Below are positions 8,600-18,629 of a stretch of DNA of 64,000 nt, in pieces. The stretch is from Sinomonas terrae (GTDB lineage Bacteria > Actinomycetota > Actinomycetes > Actinomycetales > Micrococcaceae): contig NZ_JAKZBV010000001.1 in NCBI RefSeq assembly GCF_022539255.1, positions 1 through 64,000 on the forward strand. The letters are read 5' to 3'. The first letter of the stretch is position 1; each line of letters starts with the position of its first letter. Below the pieces are notes generated by a model. It made no database searches. It was not told the origin of the DNA and worked only from the letters and a program-made list of their open reading frames with translations. Position numbers and translations under genes: made by a program.

Positions 8600-9895
8600 A
8601 TGAGCGAGAAGCGCCGTGGACTGGGCCGTGGCCTGGGGGCCTTGATTCCAAGCTCAGGAGCTGCTTCTGGCGGTTCTGGCTCAGCTTCGCGTCCTGTGGA
8701 CCTCTTCTTCCCTGAGTCGCGGAATACCGCTCAGGCGGAGGAAGAAGCGAAAGCCGCGCCCTCGCCCGCCGCCGAGGAGTCGGCTGCGCCTGCCGTCGAT
8801 ACTGGACGGTCGGCTGATCAGGCGACATCTCAGACGGAATCGACCGTTCAGAGTGAGTCTGTCGATTCTACGTCGGCGGCCGACGGTCGTTCTTCATCCA
8901 CGACTCGTTCGGAGTCCGCTTCGAAACCGGCCGACGAAGGCGCCGAGCCGCGTGATTCGAAGCCTGCCTCTCGCGGTTCCAAGGCTGGAGCTTCTGCGAC
9001 AGCGAAGAGCAACGCCGGCGTATCCCGACCCGAGCCGGAGTCCGACGGCGAGGGAGCCGACGAACTCGATCTGGTCGAAGTGCCGGGAGCCCAATTCGCA
9101 GAACTTCCTGTTTCCTCGATCCATCCCAACCGGAAGCAGCCGCGAAGCGTCTTCGACGAGGACGAAATGGCGGAGCTCGTGCATTCAGTGCGGGAGATTG
9201 GGGTCCTCCAGCCCATAGTTGTTCGAAAGTCAACCGAAGTCGGTAGTGAAGGCTACGAGATCGTCATGGGCGAGCGCCGTTGGCGTGCGGTCCAGCAGGC
9301 CGGTCTCGACACCATACCCGCCATCATTCGTGATACAAGCGATGACGATCTCCTGCGCGATGCGCTCCTCGAGAATCTTCACCGGAGTCAGCTAAACCCG
9401 CTTGAAGAAGCAGCGGCCTATCAGCAGCTGCTTGAGGACTTCGGCACGACGCACGAAGAACTCGCCGACCGCATCGGTCGCTCTCGTCCCCAAGTTTCGA
9501 ACACGATTCGTCTCCTTCGACTGCCTCCTCTGGTTCAGAGGAGAGTTGCCGCTGGAGTTCTTTCCGCCGGCCACGCCCGTGCACTTCTGTCGCTTCCCGA
9601 TCCCGGAGCCATGGAGAGGGTGGCCCAGCGCATTGTGGCCGAGGGGCTTTCGGTGCGAGCCACTGAAGAGGCTGTCGCGCTGTACCAGGATCCGGGGGAA
9701 TCGCGTCGGTCCAACATCCCGAAGCCTAACGCTCGCCACGAGCGCTTGGACTTCCTTGCGTCGACGCTCGCTGACCGGCTCGATACCAACGTGAAGATCA
9801 CGTTGGGCGCGCGCAAGGGGCGGGTGAGCATCGAGTTCGCTAGCGTCGAAGATCTGAATCGCATCATGGGCGTTCTCAACCTAGGTTCCGAGTAA
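8600..9895 (+). CDS. parB: Chromosome partitioning CTPase/DNA-binding protein ParB
   Basis: Binds parS and spreads as a CTP-dependent clamp. The 431-residue product starts [19 protein letters not shown], the typical ParA-interacting N-terminus, then has about 140 residues of Ser/Ala/Glu-rich low-complexity linker, unusually long. The ParB/Srx nucleotide-binding domain follows ([25 protein letters not shown]), then the helix-turn-helix [18 protein letters not shown] and a C-terminal dimerisation domain. A ribosome site (AAGGAGG) lies upstream. Its likely targets, seven parS sites, lie within and downstream of this operon. Confidence 0.97.
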   Translation: MSEKRRGLGRGLGALIPSSGAASGGSGSASRPVDLFFPESRNTAQAEEEAKAAPSPAAEESAAPAVDTGRSADQATSQTESTVQSESVDSTSAADGRSSSTTRSESASKPADEGAEPRDSKPASRGSKAGASATAKSNAGVSRPEPESDGEGADELDLVEVPGAQFAELPVSSIHPNRKQPRSVFDEDEMAELVHSVREIGVLQPIVVRKSTEVGSEGYEIVMGERRWRAVQQAGLDTIPAIIRDTSDDDLLRDALLENLHRSQLNPLEEAAAYQQLLEDFGTTHEELADRIGRSRPQVSNTIRLLRLPPLVQRRVAAGVLSAGHARALLSLPDPGAMERVAQRIVAEGLSVRATEEAVALYQDPGESRRSNIPKPNARHERLDFLASTLADRLDTNVKITLGARKGRVSIEFASVEDLNRIMGVLNLGSE

Positions 9896-9964
9896 TTTTC
9901 CCGCCAGTCTCGTAAGCGCCGCGTTCATCATGGACGCGGCCCCTGGGCTGCCCCTACTCGTCTT

Positions 9965-9980
9965 CGTTTCACGTGAAACG
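9965..9980. other. parS site 2
   Basis: CGTTTCACGTGAAACG: perfect 14-base palindromic core, both outer bases differ from the 16-base consensus but keep symmetry. It lies about 70 bases after the parB stop. Confidence 0.93.
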
Positions 9981-11326
9981 GGGCCATCCGAGTTCTGCCG
10001 GAGGCTGCGCTTCCCTGAGGCAAAGGCCGTTCTCGGCGCTCGCCATTTTTTTCCAGGGTTCACTACGAGGGGCGCTGGGCGCCCTAGAGGGATGAAGCGG
10101 GTCGGGGTTCACTGGATACCGGTAAACAACTGAGCAGAATTGACTGAGCTTCTCGGGCCCTGCTCAAGACTCGGGCCACGCTTCCACCTTCTGCTACCAC
10201 GACGCTGCTACCGCGACGGCCCGTGCTTCGGACGGCCAACCTCGCAGCGTCTATCCGGTTTTTGGAAGTCGCTTTGCGGTCGCCTCCTGGTCCTAAGGGA
10301 GGAGCACACATTAAGGTGCTGACCAGTCCTCCCCTTATAGCCGTTAGGAGGACCAACCAAGCCAGAGCGGCTCGAGATTCGCGAAAATGCGAGGTTCGAA
10401 GAATCGCGCCTCGCGGACATAGAACTGCATGCCTTCCGGTCCGGAATTTTGCAGGAAACGCCGCGACGATGTTGTGGGGGACCGGTACATCCTGATCTGA
10501 CGGCTTCACTAGTCGCCGATTCAGATTCGATCGGGCTACATTCCGCCGGCAAGCAACCCATTCGATCATAAAAATGCGCGTCGCCGTGGAGATCTCTAGG
10601 GAAACTGCAAGCTTCAGGGAAAACGGGAACGACATGTTCAGCGAACGACAGCTTGGACCGGATGAGGTCCTGCATTGCCGCCCTCTCTTGCCTTCCGTTC
10701 CCCGTGTGGTCGGCCCGCACATAGCCACTTGGTGCGCCTCTCGGCGATCTAGGAAGGCTTCCTTGCCGATCTGTATGGGAATGCTTCAAGACGAATGACC
10801 ACGAGGTCCATCGGAGCTGACGAGCGATTTCGTAGGGAAATGGGGCCGAGCCCTACGACTTCTACCTTCGCTCGGGGCTGCTAGGCGTATCGCTTTCGGA
10901 GGTTTGAGCTCGATGAATCCTCGATGGCTTCTGCTTTGGCGTTTTGAGCCATTCACGTGGCGATAATGACCATGGCTGCTGTACGACGCCGGCCATTTCG
11001 TCTTGATTCTCTCGAGCGTGGGACGTGGCAGGTCGAAACGGGACAAGATTTACCTGGCTGATGAAAGATGACTTCGGTGGCTCATGTTGGAGTCTGCAGA
11101 TGCTGGTGACTTGGGCGACTTCTGGCCCGGATGCTTCACGAGCAGCGGTGGGGGTTACAGATGGCTATGTGGTTGCCAGGTCGGTGGATTCGGGCTCTTG
11201 CCTCTCTGGACTGCGAAAGCTTCGAGAGAGAGAGAGAGCGGAATGGCGCCCATGAGTAGCCTGTGACGATTGTGATGCTCATGGCTCCTAGCGGCTCGTT
11301 GGCCCGTGTAGGGCAGCGGCGGTGCT

Positions 11327-11342
11327 TGTTTCACGTGAAACC
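11327..11342. other. parS site 3
   Basis: TGTTTCACGTGAAACC: perfect 14-base core, last base off consensus. Lies in the gene-free region. Confidence 0.94.
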
Positions 11343-11995
11343 TTACGCGGGGGGCGGTCCGGGAGTGCGGTATGAGAACCGCACCCGCGTCACAGGGCCC
11401 GTGAGCAGGCAGGAGACGGTGAGCCGGCAGGAGACAGTAAGTCCGGAATTGCGGGTTCAATCATTCCCTCGAAAAGTCCTCAACAGGCGCTTTCCTAAAG
11501 TCTCGTCCCCGTGGTGACAGCCGGCATGGACTGGAGGACGAGATGCCTCTGCGGCAGGACTGGGAACCAGAGTGGTCGGAATTGGGGCAATGGTGGGAAT
11601 GGCATTTGCGAATTGGCGCAGCATCGACAGTTCTAGACCTCGGAGTTGGCACCAGTTTGAGTAGGGGCCATCGTGCTGTAAAGGGTGTGCCCTTTCCCTG
11701 CAGTCGCGCAGAGACGAATTCAGACAGCAGTGCGCTCGGTGCGGAGTTGCGTCTAAGCAGCGTCGAAGATGCAGCATGGTGTGCAGGTATAAGCGGATTC
11801 ATCCTTGAGTGGAGTAGTGATATGATTCCGGTCAGTTCAGCAACCCAGGCCCGAGACCGGTTGCCGGGCTCGATGTAACCGCCTCTTCTGGTCCTACCGT
11901 GCGCCCGCAGGGCCTTTTAGACGATCTGGTACGGCCGTCACCAAGGCGAGGCCTCGGCGGCTATTCCTGATGCTCCTCTGAGCCATAGGTATGCA

Positions 11996-12011
11996 TGTTT
12001 CACGTGAAACA
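11996..12011. other. parS site 4
   Basis: TGTTTCACGTGAAACA, a perfect 16-base parS. It is about 120 bases from the first DnaA box of the cluster that follows, the closest parS/DnaA-box pairing in the window. Confidence 0.97.
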
Positions 12012-12131
12012 CGAGCAGCGCCTCTTAGCTATTCGAACGGGCGAGCGACCTGACCTGAGCGGAGCGAAGCATCGGGCGACTAGGTTGCTGGGGGAACGAG
12101 TTCGTCGGACGCCCGGACTGCGACCCGCGGT

Positions 12132-12571
12132 TGTGGACAAGGTCGAATTGTGCCTGTGGAATTGGCTGTGGATAACCCCGGTGGACAACCATGCCGCCCC
12201 GTGCCGCGCTGTGGATAACTTGGTCGTGCATGCCCCAGTTATGGTGGCGACTTGTGGGCGCGGGAGTTCGGGGAATGGGGAATGCGTGTGCGGACGATGA
12301 GTCTTCGGGCCTCTTTGCTTTCCTCGGTGTGGCAAGATCTCGCGGACGGCAAGAATCGCCGCGATGGCGGCGATTTCGTCGTGAAAAGAAACCGGCAAAA
12401 GGTCATCTGGCAGCCGACGAGAGCGGGTGCAAAGTTGTTCATTGTCCAGAGACGCCTGAGGGTGCGCGCGAGTCTCCTTGCCCCTCCAATGGTGTGGTAG
12501 CCACGGTGCGAGTTAACCACAACCGGGTGGCCCCAATTGTGGATAAGTGCTGTGGATCTGGCTGTGGATAA
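12132..12571. other. Second DnaA-box cluster
   Basis: Five perfect 9-base DnaA boxes, all read on the minus strand: TGTGGACAA at 12132-12140 and TGTGGATAA at 12167-12175, 12210-12218, 12538-12546 and 12563-12571. One-mismatch boxes are GGTGGACAA at 12180-12188 and, on the plus strand, TTAACCACA at 12513-12521; TGTGGATCT at 12551-12559 is weaker. They form two groups about 320 bases apart. Perfect boxes are more numerous than in the dnaA-dnaN spacer. Known uses of such clusters are origins and DnaA-titration or reactivation loci (datA, DARS); which one applies here is not decided by the sequence. Confidence 0.8.
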
Positions 12572-13417
12572 CTTTCGGTTGCAGTGTTGATAGATCCCGG
12601 CCAGGAGTCGTGAGCACCAAATCATGGAGCCTAGCTGGGGATCGGCCGCTCTTGAACTCCTGCAGGGATCCGGTCATTAATCTGTGTAAGACGGGCGTCA
12701 GGAGCTGGAGATGGAGATGTTGGCACTATGGCGGGATCGAACAGGTATGCATGAAGGAGGGTCGTGGATGACCGGAGTGCCAGGAGGGAGAACGGCGTCG
12801 AGGGCAATAAGGGTGGGCCATGCCTGATGGGCACCTGCTGATGCTGGCCGTAGGTGCGACTGGGAGCGGCGGCCGTAATCCGGCTGATGTGGGGCTGGGA
12901 CAGTGCATGGAGGAGCTGGCAGCTAAAGGAAGGGTCACGACCACAGGGTGTACAAGGACTCTCAGGGCGCACAGCGTCCAGCTCTGGCGGTCACACCCGC
13001 CTGTGCCGTACGGAGGGGGCTGAGGCCAGATTGGCAGGGCTAGCGGGCCAGTGCACCCTCCATCGTCGCTGCTACTCAAGAAGGGCAAACAGAACGGTCA
13101 CCTCGATCGAGACCGAAGCTGACAGCAGGTACCAATGCGGCCTTTACAACTGCTGGGCTGCATAGCAGGGTTCGGCTCACAAGGGTCGCAGCCTGGTCAT
13201 TCTGCCCTTCACAGTGGTGCTGCCATCAAAATGAGGTGAGGTGGTCCTGCAGGGTCTACAGAGGGGACAGGAAAATGCTTCCTGCAAACCGGAGCTTCAG
13301 GGGCACAAGAACGATGGCTGTCACGCGCACGTGGGGATGCAGCATTGTCGCCGCCAACGTTGCACCCCCAAGTCGTGAGCCGCTTATCTTTAGGACTCGT
13401 TGAGGCGTTTTACCCCG

Positions 13418-13433
13418 TGTTTCACGTGAAACA
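13418..13433. other. parS site 5
   Basis: TGTTTCACGTGAAACA, a perfect 16-base parS in the gene-free region. Confidence 0.97.
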
Positions 13434-14756
13434 ATTGCTGGGGTCGGCAATCCTGATTCCAAAGGTGGTCGACGCTGCGCGACTAAGACAATTACCCGGT
13501 GCCCACTTCAGGCTAGAGGTGACTGGTTTGCGCCGTGGGCTAGACGCACCAAGGCGGTCGATGAGGGCGATCCGCCAAGCAGCATGTGCCTGAGGAGCGG
13601 ACCGCTGAGCAATGCCAGTTTGACGACCGATGCCGCCTCGACGAACGGTCGCTTGAGCACCGATGACAGCGCGGGAGGATGCGTAGATCGAAGGGCTGAG
13701 ACGGATCCAGAAGCGACGGCAGCTCGCCTAAGCTAGCGGTTGGGCGTACGATGGCAGTGGCTTCCAGATGCTCCGGTCCCTGGGCGCCGGACCTTAGGCT
13801 GTGCTGAACCCACCCACTGGGGGCAGCGGGAAGGCCCGCGATGGATTCACCCCTATGCAGCACCGTTGAAGCCCGGTCTAGGAGGGCCGAGGGGTCTCCC
13901 TGTATGAAACGCTGAGGACCTTTTCACCGCCTCCAGCTCGTGTGCTTCGCCTGAGTTGTTTCTCGCTGCGAGGTTGGCCGGCACGAGTACCTATAAGCAT
14001 CGGGCCTGGACCTCCCTCAGCTTGGGGCTAGTTGACGCCCAATGGCGCCCATTTTGGCTCGTCCTGACTGAAATCGTTGTCGACAGGTGAAGCGGATTTC
14101 CGGTTCGGATTCCTGCTTCAGGGTCACCAAGAAGTCAGAAGCGCGGAGCCAGAGGCCGGACCTTTGTCGCTCCGAGCGCCCAGAGAACACTTTGACAGCC
14201 CCCCAAAGGCGCGCTTATCAACTTCTGCCGCTCTATTACTGCGACTTGTCCCGCCCGGGTATCGGGCCGGCCGGACCTATTGCCCTTGACCAGGCTGTAC
14301 CTAGCCTTCGCACAGTGCTTTGAGATGCGCCGTCGCTCCTGGCGCCGTGCTCTTAGACATGGTCGTCAGGCTCTTAGACGGCGTCGTCACCGAGCCTCGG
14401 GTGGTGTCTGCTACTCCTATGCCTCTCTCAATGTACGAGCTGTGGTCTAAAAGGCATGTCACTGAAAATGTGCGAGTGGATAGAGCTCGTTTGGTGATTT
14501 GTTGTGTCGGTGGCACGTCGAAATGCGGTCATCTAGATCAATCGACGCTAGTGCTAGTGAAACGTCCGGCCTGAGTCCGTGAGCGCTGCGGATGCCGCTC
14601 TCTCGTTGGCGGTGGGGACCTTTAGAAGCCGAGGGACCGGCTACCTGACGCGGGAGCATGAGTGGCCGGTTAGCCGCAGTGCAAGGGGGCTCTCATAACG
14701 AGCCATTGGGAATCCAGTACCTTCCCGCAGCTCCTACCAGGGTCGGTAGTGCGACG

Positions 14757-14788
14757 TGACGGTCTGTTTCACGTGAAACAGACCGTCA
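14757..14788. repeat. Perfect 32-bp palindrome centred on a parS
   Basis: The left half TGACGGTCTGTTTCAC is followed directly by its exact reverse complement, with no spacer. The central 16 bases are parS site 6. The symmetry extends 8 bases beyond the parS on each side, more than ParB recognition is known to need. Confidence 0.95.
14765..14780. other. parS site 6
   Basis: TGTTTCACGTGAAACA, perfect 16-base parS, the centre of the 32-bp palindrome at 14757-14788. Confidence 0.97.
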
Positions 14789-15102
14789 GAGATCTGGCAG
14801 GTCAGCTTCTTTATCAGGCTCTGTCGCAGCTGGCGTCGCGGCATACTCTGCAGCCCGCTTATAGCATTGTGGGAGGATTGGGTCGGACCGCTCGCGCCCG
14901 GATTCGCTGGCCCGCGTACGCGCTCGGACACGACGTGTGGTGGAGCCATCCGTGCTAAACGGGTAAGGATGCGTGAGCGTCTTGAAATTGGACCGAAGGG
15001 CCCCGCCTCTCTCAGCCGGAATCGGTCTGATCCTACTTTCCCTTCTGCGGGCCACGCTCGAACTGGAGGAGAGGTTCCAGGACTACGGGCTGAAGGAAAG
15101 GC

Positions 15103-15118
15103 TGTTTCACGTGAAACA
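15103..15118. other. parS site 7
   Basis: TGTTTCACGTGAAACA, perfect 16-base parS with one more symmetric base pair on each side. It lies about 50 bases from the trxA terminator and is the last parS I found in the window. Confidence 0.97.
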
Positions 15119-15165
15119 GGTCCTGACCTAGAGCGAATGTCGCTCGAGGCAAAGAAGGCTCCAGG

Positions 15166-15202
15166 CAAAAAGAGAGGGACGCGGCCACGCCGCGTCCCTC
15201 TC
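15166..15202 (-). terminator. Rho-independent terminator of trxB-trxA
   Basis: A 14-bp perfect stem (15172-15185 with 15189-15202) with loop CAC; on the minus strand it is followed by a run of T. It lies 15 bases after the trxA stop and closes the gene-free region on its right side. Confidence 0.9.
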
Positions 15203-15217
15203 CAAATCCGACAAGCT

Positions 15218-15547
15218 CTACTTGGTCAGTACCTCAGACCATTCCTTTTCGAAGTACTGCTTGGGCCGAGCACCGATAACGGTTCCAGTTACCTTGCCCT
15301 TCTCGAAGAGATAGACGGCCGGGATGGAAGTGATGCCGTATTCAGCCGCGATATTCGGGTTGTCGTCGACGTTCACCTTCACTACCTCGACCTTGTCCGA
15401 GTACTCAACCGAAATGTCGTCAAGGATGGGACCAACCTTGCGGCACGGGCCGCACCATTCAGCCCAGAAGTCGACGATCACAGGCTTCTCTGAAAGAAGA
15501 ACCTCGTCGGTGAACTGCGCGTCGGTGACGTCTTTGGCGTTGCTCAT
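15218..15547 (-). CDS. trxA: Thioredoxin
   Basis: Small cytoplasmic disulfide reductase that passes electrons from thioredoxin reductase to client proteins. The 109-residue product has the classical length and the active site WCGPC at residues 31-35, plus the conserved cis-proline region TSIPAVYLFEKG. The ATG at 15547 gives the standard N-terminus. It lies 28 bases downstream of trxB in the same direction, so the redox pair is co-transcribed, and ends in a strong terminator. The parB-trxA-trxB neighbourhood is conserved in actinobacteria. Confidence 0.97.
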   Translation of the reverse strand: MSNAKDVTDAQFTDEVLLSEKPVIVDFWAEWCGPCRKVGPILDDISVEYSDKVEVVKVNVDDNPNIAAEYGITSIPAVYLFEKGKVTGTVIGARPKQYFEKEWSEVLTK

Positions 15548-15575
15548 GTCTACCTTCCGATTTGATAGAGGAAAT

Positions 15576-16556
15576 TCAGGCTTGTTGGGCTGCAAGGCTC
15601 GGGGCTTCGAGATTTGCGAGGTAGTGCTCAACGTCCAACCCCGCAACGCAACCGGATCCGGCTGCGGTAATAGCTTGACGGTACGTGGGGTCAACCACAT
15701 CGCCGGCCGCGAAGACACCAGGAATGCTAGTGCGCGAGGTACGACCCTCCACCGCAATCGTGCCTTCAGGAGTGAGGTCCAGAACATCCTTGACGAGTTC
15801 GGTACGGGGATCGTTTCCGATGGCGACAAAGACACCGGTGACGTCGAGCTCAGACTCCGAACCGTCAACGGTGCTGCGGAGGACGAGGCCGGTCACCTTG
15901 TCGTCACCGCGCACATCGGCGATCTCGCTGTTCCAGGCGAACTTGATCTTGTCGTGTGCCAACGCGCGGTCGGCCATGATCTTCGAGGCGCGCAGTGAAT
16001 CGCGGCGGTGGACGACGGTCACGGAGCGGGCGAACTTGGTGAGGAAGAGTGCCTCTTCCATCGCCGAATCACCACCGCCAACGACGGCGATGTCCTGATC
16101 CTTGAAGAAGAAGCCGTCACACGTCGCACACCAGCTCACACCGTGACCTGACAGACGCTTCTCGTTCGGGAGGCCAAGTTCGCGATACGCGGATCCAGTT
16201 GCGATGACGACTGCCCGGGCCAGATGCTCTTCACCGTTGCCGAGCACAACGCGCTTGACCTCGCCTTCGAGGTCGAGGGACGCGACATCTTCGAACTCGA
16301 TCTGCGCACCGAACTTCGCGGCCTGCTGTTCGAGCTTGTCCATGAGCTCGGGCCCCTGGACTCCATCGGGGAACCCGGGGAAGTTCTCGACCTCCGTCGT
16401 ATTCATGAGCTCGCCGCCTGCCGTCACCGAACCAGCGAAAATCAATGGCTTAAGGTTGGCTCGCGCAGTATAGATTGCGGTCGTGTAGCCGGCAGGACCT
16501 GATCCAACCACGATGACGTCCCGCACCTCGGCGGCGTTGCTATCGGCAGTGCTCAC
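15576..16556 (-). CDS. trxB: Thioredoxin-disulfide reductase
   Basis: FAD enzyme that reduces thioredoxin with NADPH. The 326-residue product has the FAD motif [10 protein letters not shown] at about residues 16-25, the redox pair CATC at 143-146, an NADPH motif [15 protein letters not shown] and the C-terminal FAD motif [11 protein letters not shown]. Length is normal. It is the first gene of the trxB-trxA operon; 226 bases separate it from the upstream pseudokinase gene, whose terminator lies in that gap. Confidence 0.97.
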   Translation of the reverse strand: MSTADSNAAEVRDVIVVGSGPAGYTTAIYTARANLKPLIFAGSVTAGGELMNTTEVENFPGFPDGVQGPELMDKLEQQAAKFGAQIEFEDVASLDLEGEVKRVVLGNGEEHLARAVVIATGSAYRELGLPNEKRLSGHGVSWCATCDGFFFKDQDIAVVGGGDSAMEEALFLTKFARSVTVVHRRDSLRASKIMADRALAHDKIKFAWNSEIADVRGDDKVTGLVLRSTVDGSESELDVTGVFVAIGNDPRTELVKDVLDLTPEGTIAVEGRTSRTSIPGVFAAGDVVDPTYRQAITAAGSGCVAGLDVEHYLANLEAPSLAAQQA

Positions 16557-16715
16557 GGGTGAATAACCTCTTCTTCTGACGCGCTGGACTCCATACGTTC
16601 ACAGCTCACAACATGTCGACGAACGCCGGTATTCCGGGAGCCGTCGTCCTTCAAGCGTACCGAAGCGTGGGAGGGCGCATTGAACTGCCGTAAAAAGTAA
16701 AGGAACGACACGGAA

Positions 16716-16751
16716 AGGGCGCCCCGAGCTCTGGCGAGCTCAAGGCGCCCT
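16716..16751 (-). terminator. Stem-loop terminator after the pseudokinase gene
   Basis: AGGGCGCC at 16716-16723 pairs with GGCGCCCT at 16744-16751, with an inner AGCTC/GAGCT pairing. On the minus strand it follows the pseudokinase stop by about 30 bases and is followed by TTTCC, a weak T tract. Confidence 0.65.
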
Positions 16752-16782
16752 GACAGCGGCGGGAAGCGTCGCCGTCGTTCGT

Positions 16783-18501
16783 CTACTGAACCTTGATCTC
16801 CGCCAACCGGAGCCCGTAGGGGTACACCTTGAAGTTCGTAAGCCGCGGCAAAGCGTTGATCTGGATGAGGACGTACTGCGCCTTCACCGCCGCTGGCAGC
16901 TGGAATACGAGCTGCGGGCCATTGAAAGAGCTCGTGCCGGCCAGTGCCGCGCCGCCGAGGTCGGGAGTCGCGTTTGTATACACGCTCACGCTGCCACCGG
17001 TTGCCCCGAGCTGGTCGAGCTCGACCTGCTTGATATCCGAGACATCCTTGAGCTTCACCGCGAGCGTGACACTCTTGGCGAAGCCGCCCCAATCCTCGCG
17101 GGCGAACTCCATATCCGACCAGTAGCTTGCCTGATTACCGTCGTAGGTAGAGACCAGCTTCGGGTCGAACTGGTCCGCGAAGCTCAGATCACTCGGGTTG
17201 AGGCGCGAAACAGAATCGATGACTGGGGCGACCACAGCAGGTGCGGGCGCTTGCGTCTGACCTGGGGAGGGCGTGCCCTGAGGCGCCGAGGCAGTCGGAG
17301 CAGCATTCGACGGCGGCTTAGAACCGCTGGCCTGCGGCTGGAAGACGCTGCCGAGCGTGGTGAAGGCAAAGATCAGCGCCGCGATCAGGACGACGGCCAG
17401 AATGCCGCCGACAAGCCACGGCACCGACTTGGGGCGCGTTGACTCATCGTCCTCTTCGAGCTCGTCATCCCGGTCGAAGATCTGATTCGAGCCGCTTCCC
17501 CGGCCGGCTCCTCGTGCCGCTGCTGGGAAGGCCGCTCCGCGAGCGGGGCCAGACGGGCTTACGGGCGAGGCAGGCGACTTCTGAACCGGCTGGGTCACGT
17601 CACTGTGCGCCGCCGGCTCGCTGTAATCAGTCGTTTGGTTGTGCTGAGCCGGCTGATTGTACTGAGCTGGCTGATTGTGCTGCGTTGGCTCGTCATACCG
17701 CGCAGGGTTGCCTGCGGCAGGAGTCGCCGGGGCATGGCTGGTCGGACTGCCCTGAGAGCTGGCATCGGTACCCCCGGAGGTGCGAGGGGTAGGCCAGGGA
17801 GTTACCTTCGGCGGATTCGGGAACTGGGATCCGGCGGCGGCTGCGGCCGCTGCGGCAGCCGCCGCAGCAGCGGCGCCGCCTGCTGAAGCGCCGCCTGCTG
17901 AAGCACCGTTGGACGGGCCGGGCGAATTTTCCGAGGGACCCTCGGCAGAGCGCGGCGGCGCAGCGGGGGGCGGTGGGACTGGGCGCGGCTGGGCTGCGGG
18001 TGCTGGCCGCTGTTCGCGGGGAGACTCCGGCCGGGCGCTGTTGACGTCGTCGGGGTGTGCGTTGGGGTACCGGATGTAGTCGTGGTCGCCGTGCTCGTAC
18101 AGGCCGTCGTAGGTCTCCGGCTCACGCGAACGCGACTCACCGAAGATCTCGCTGCCCAGCGTGTCCGTGAAGAACGGCTCGACGTAGGGTGCGTCCTGGG
18201 CCACGATCAGGTCGAGCAGATCTGCCGCCGCTGCGTGGTTCGTGATGAGGTAGGTCGCCTCATGGCTTGTGCCGAGGTCCAGCACCTGAATGCCCACGTG
18301 GCGTTCGCCGGTGGCTACCTCCCGCGCACTCTGGGCCAGCTGTTGGGCGTTGTGCGGCGCAGAGACGAGGATGCTGACGGGACGGTTGAGGATCTGATCC
18401 ACTCCGTCGAGGACCAGATCTCCGTCATGCGACTCAACGATCGAGGACGTGACCTTGTACCGACCGCCGAGCACACTGCCGACGTCGATGGACTGGGACA
18501 C
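16783..18501 (-). CDS. Membrane pseudokinase with extracellular sandwich-like domain
   Basis: A 572-residue bitopic membrane protein. Residues 1 to about 130 resemble the N-lobe of a PknB-type kinase (LGGRYKV start) but have no catalytic lysine, no HRD and no DFG. Residues 150-345 are Pro/Ala/Gln-rich, with about 13 consecutive alanines near 210-224 and NQPAQ-type repeats. One membrane helix spans about 362-384, and the last 140 residues look like an extracellular beta-sandwich domain. In mycobacteria a pseudokinase and such an ectodomain are fused to the MurJ-like protein MviN; here the gene lies just downstream of murJ in the same direction, so it is probably the split equivalent controlling lipid II export. 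The GTG at 18501 follows a strong AGGAGG. Confidence 0.8.
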   Translation of the reverse strand: MSQSIDVGSVLGGRYKVTSSIVESHDGDLVLDGVDQILNRPVSILVSAPHNAQQLAQSAREVATGERHVGIQVLDLGTSHEATYLITNHAAAADLLDLIVAQDAPYVEPFFTDTLGSEIFGESRSREPETYDGLYEHGDHDYIRYPNAHPDDVNSARPESPREQRPAPAAQPRPVPPPPAAPPRSAEGPSENSPGPSNGASAGGASAGGAAAAAAAAAAAAAAGSQFPNPPKVTPWPTPRTSGGTDASSQGSPTSHAPATPAAGNPARYDEPTQHNQPAQYNQPAQHNQTTDYSEPAAHSDVTQPVQKSPASPVSPSGPARGAAFPAAARGAGRGSGSNQIFDRDDELEEDDESTRPKSVPWLVGGILAVVLIAALIFAFTTLGSVFQPQASGSKPPSNAAPTASAPQGTPSPGQTQAPAPAVVAPVIDSVSRLNPSDLSFADQFDPKLVSTYDGNQASYWSDMEFAREDWGGFAKSVTLAVKLKDVSDIKQVELDQLGATGGSVSVYTNATPDLGGAALAGTSSFNGPQLVFQLPAAVKAQYVLIQINALPRLTNFKVYPYGLRLAEIKVQ

Positions 18502-18629
18502 GGGTACCTCCTGGACAGTCTGCCCCGCCAGCCCGGACGTGCCGGGCGCTTGCTATCACTCGATCCTAGCGGACGGTACCCCAACCGCTTGATTCACGTC
18601 GCGTCGCGCGTGCTTCTCAGAGGCGTCGT

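Larger units (their letters stand above)
9896..15165. other. Gene-free centromere-like region
   Basis: About 5.3 kb between parB and trxA without a convincing gene. Open frames up to about 214 codons occur on both strands, but they lack the strong third-position G/C of the neighbours, lack good ribosome sites and resemble no family I know. Sampled lines are roughly 50-62 percent G+C, lower than the flanking genes. The region contains six parS sites, a cluster of DnaA boxes (12.13-12.57 kb) and a short tandem repeat of GGCAGGAGAC at about 11402-11437. I found no tRNA or other RNA gene by eye. It may be a functional segregation/replication locus or heavily decayed genes. Confidence 0.75.

Noticed and set aside
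10385..10420. Possible tRNA T-arm (GGTTCGAAGAATC)
   Set aside because: No acceptor, D or anticodon stems fit around it.
10084..10789. Two long overlapping minus-strand open frames (214 and 193 codons) in the gene-free region
   Set aside because: No recognised motif, no ribosome site, weak third-position G/C bias and amino-acid composition rich in Arg/Ser as in chance frames of G+C-rich DNA.
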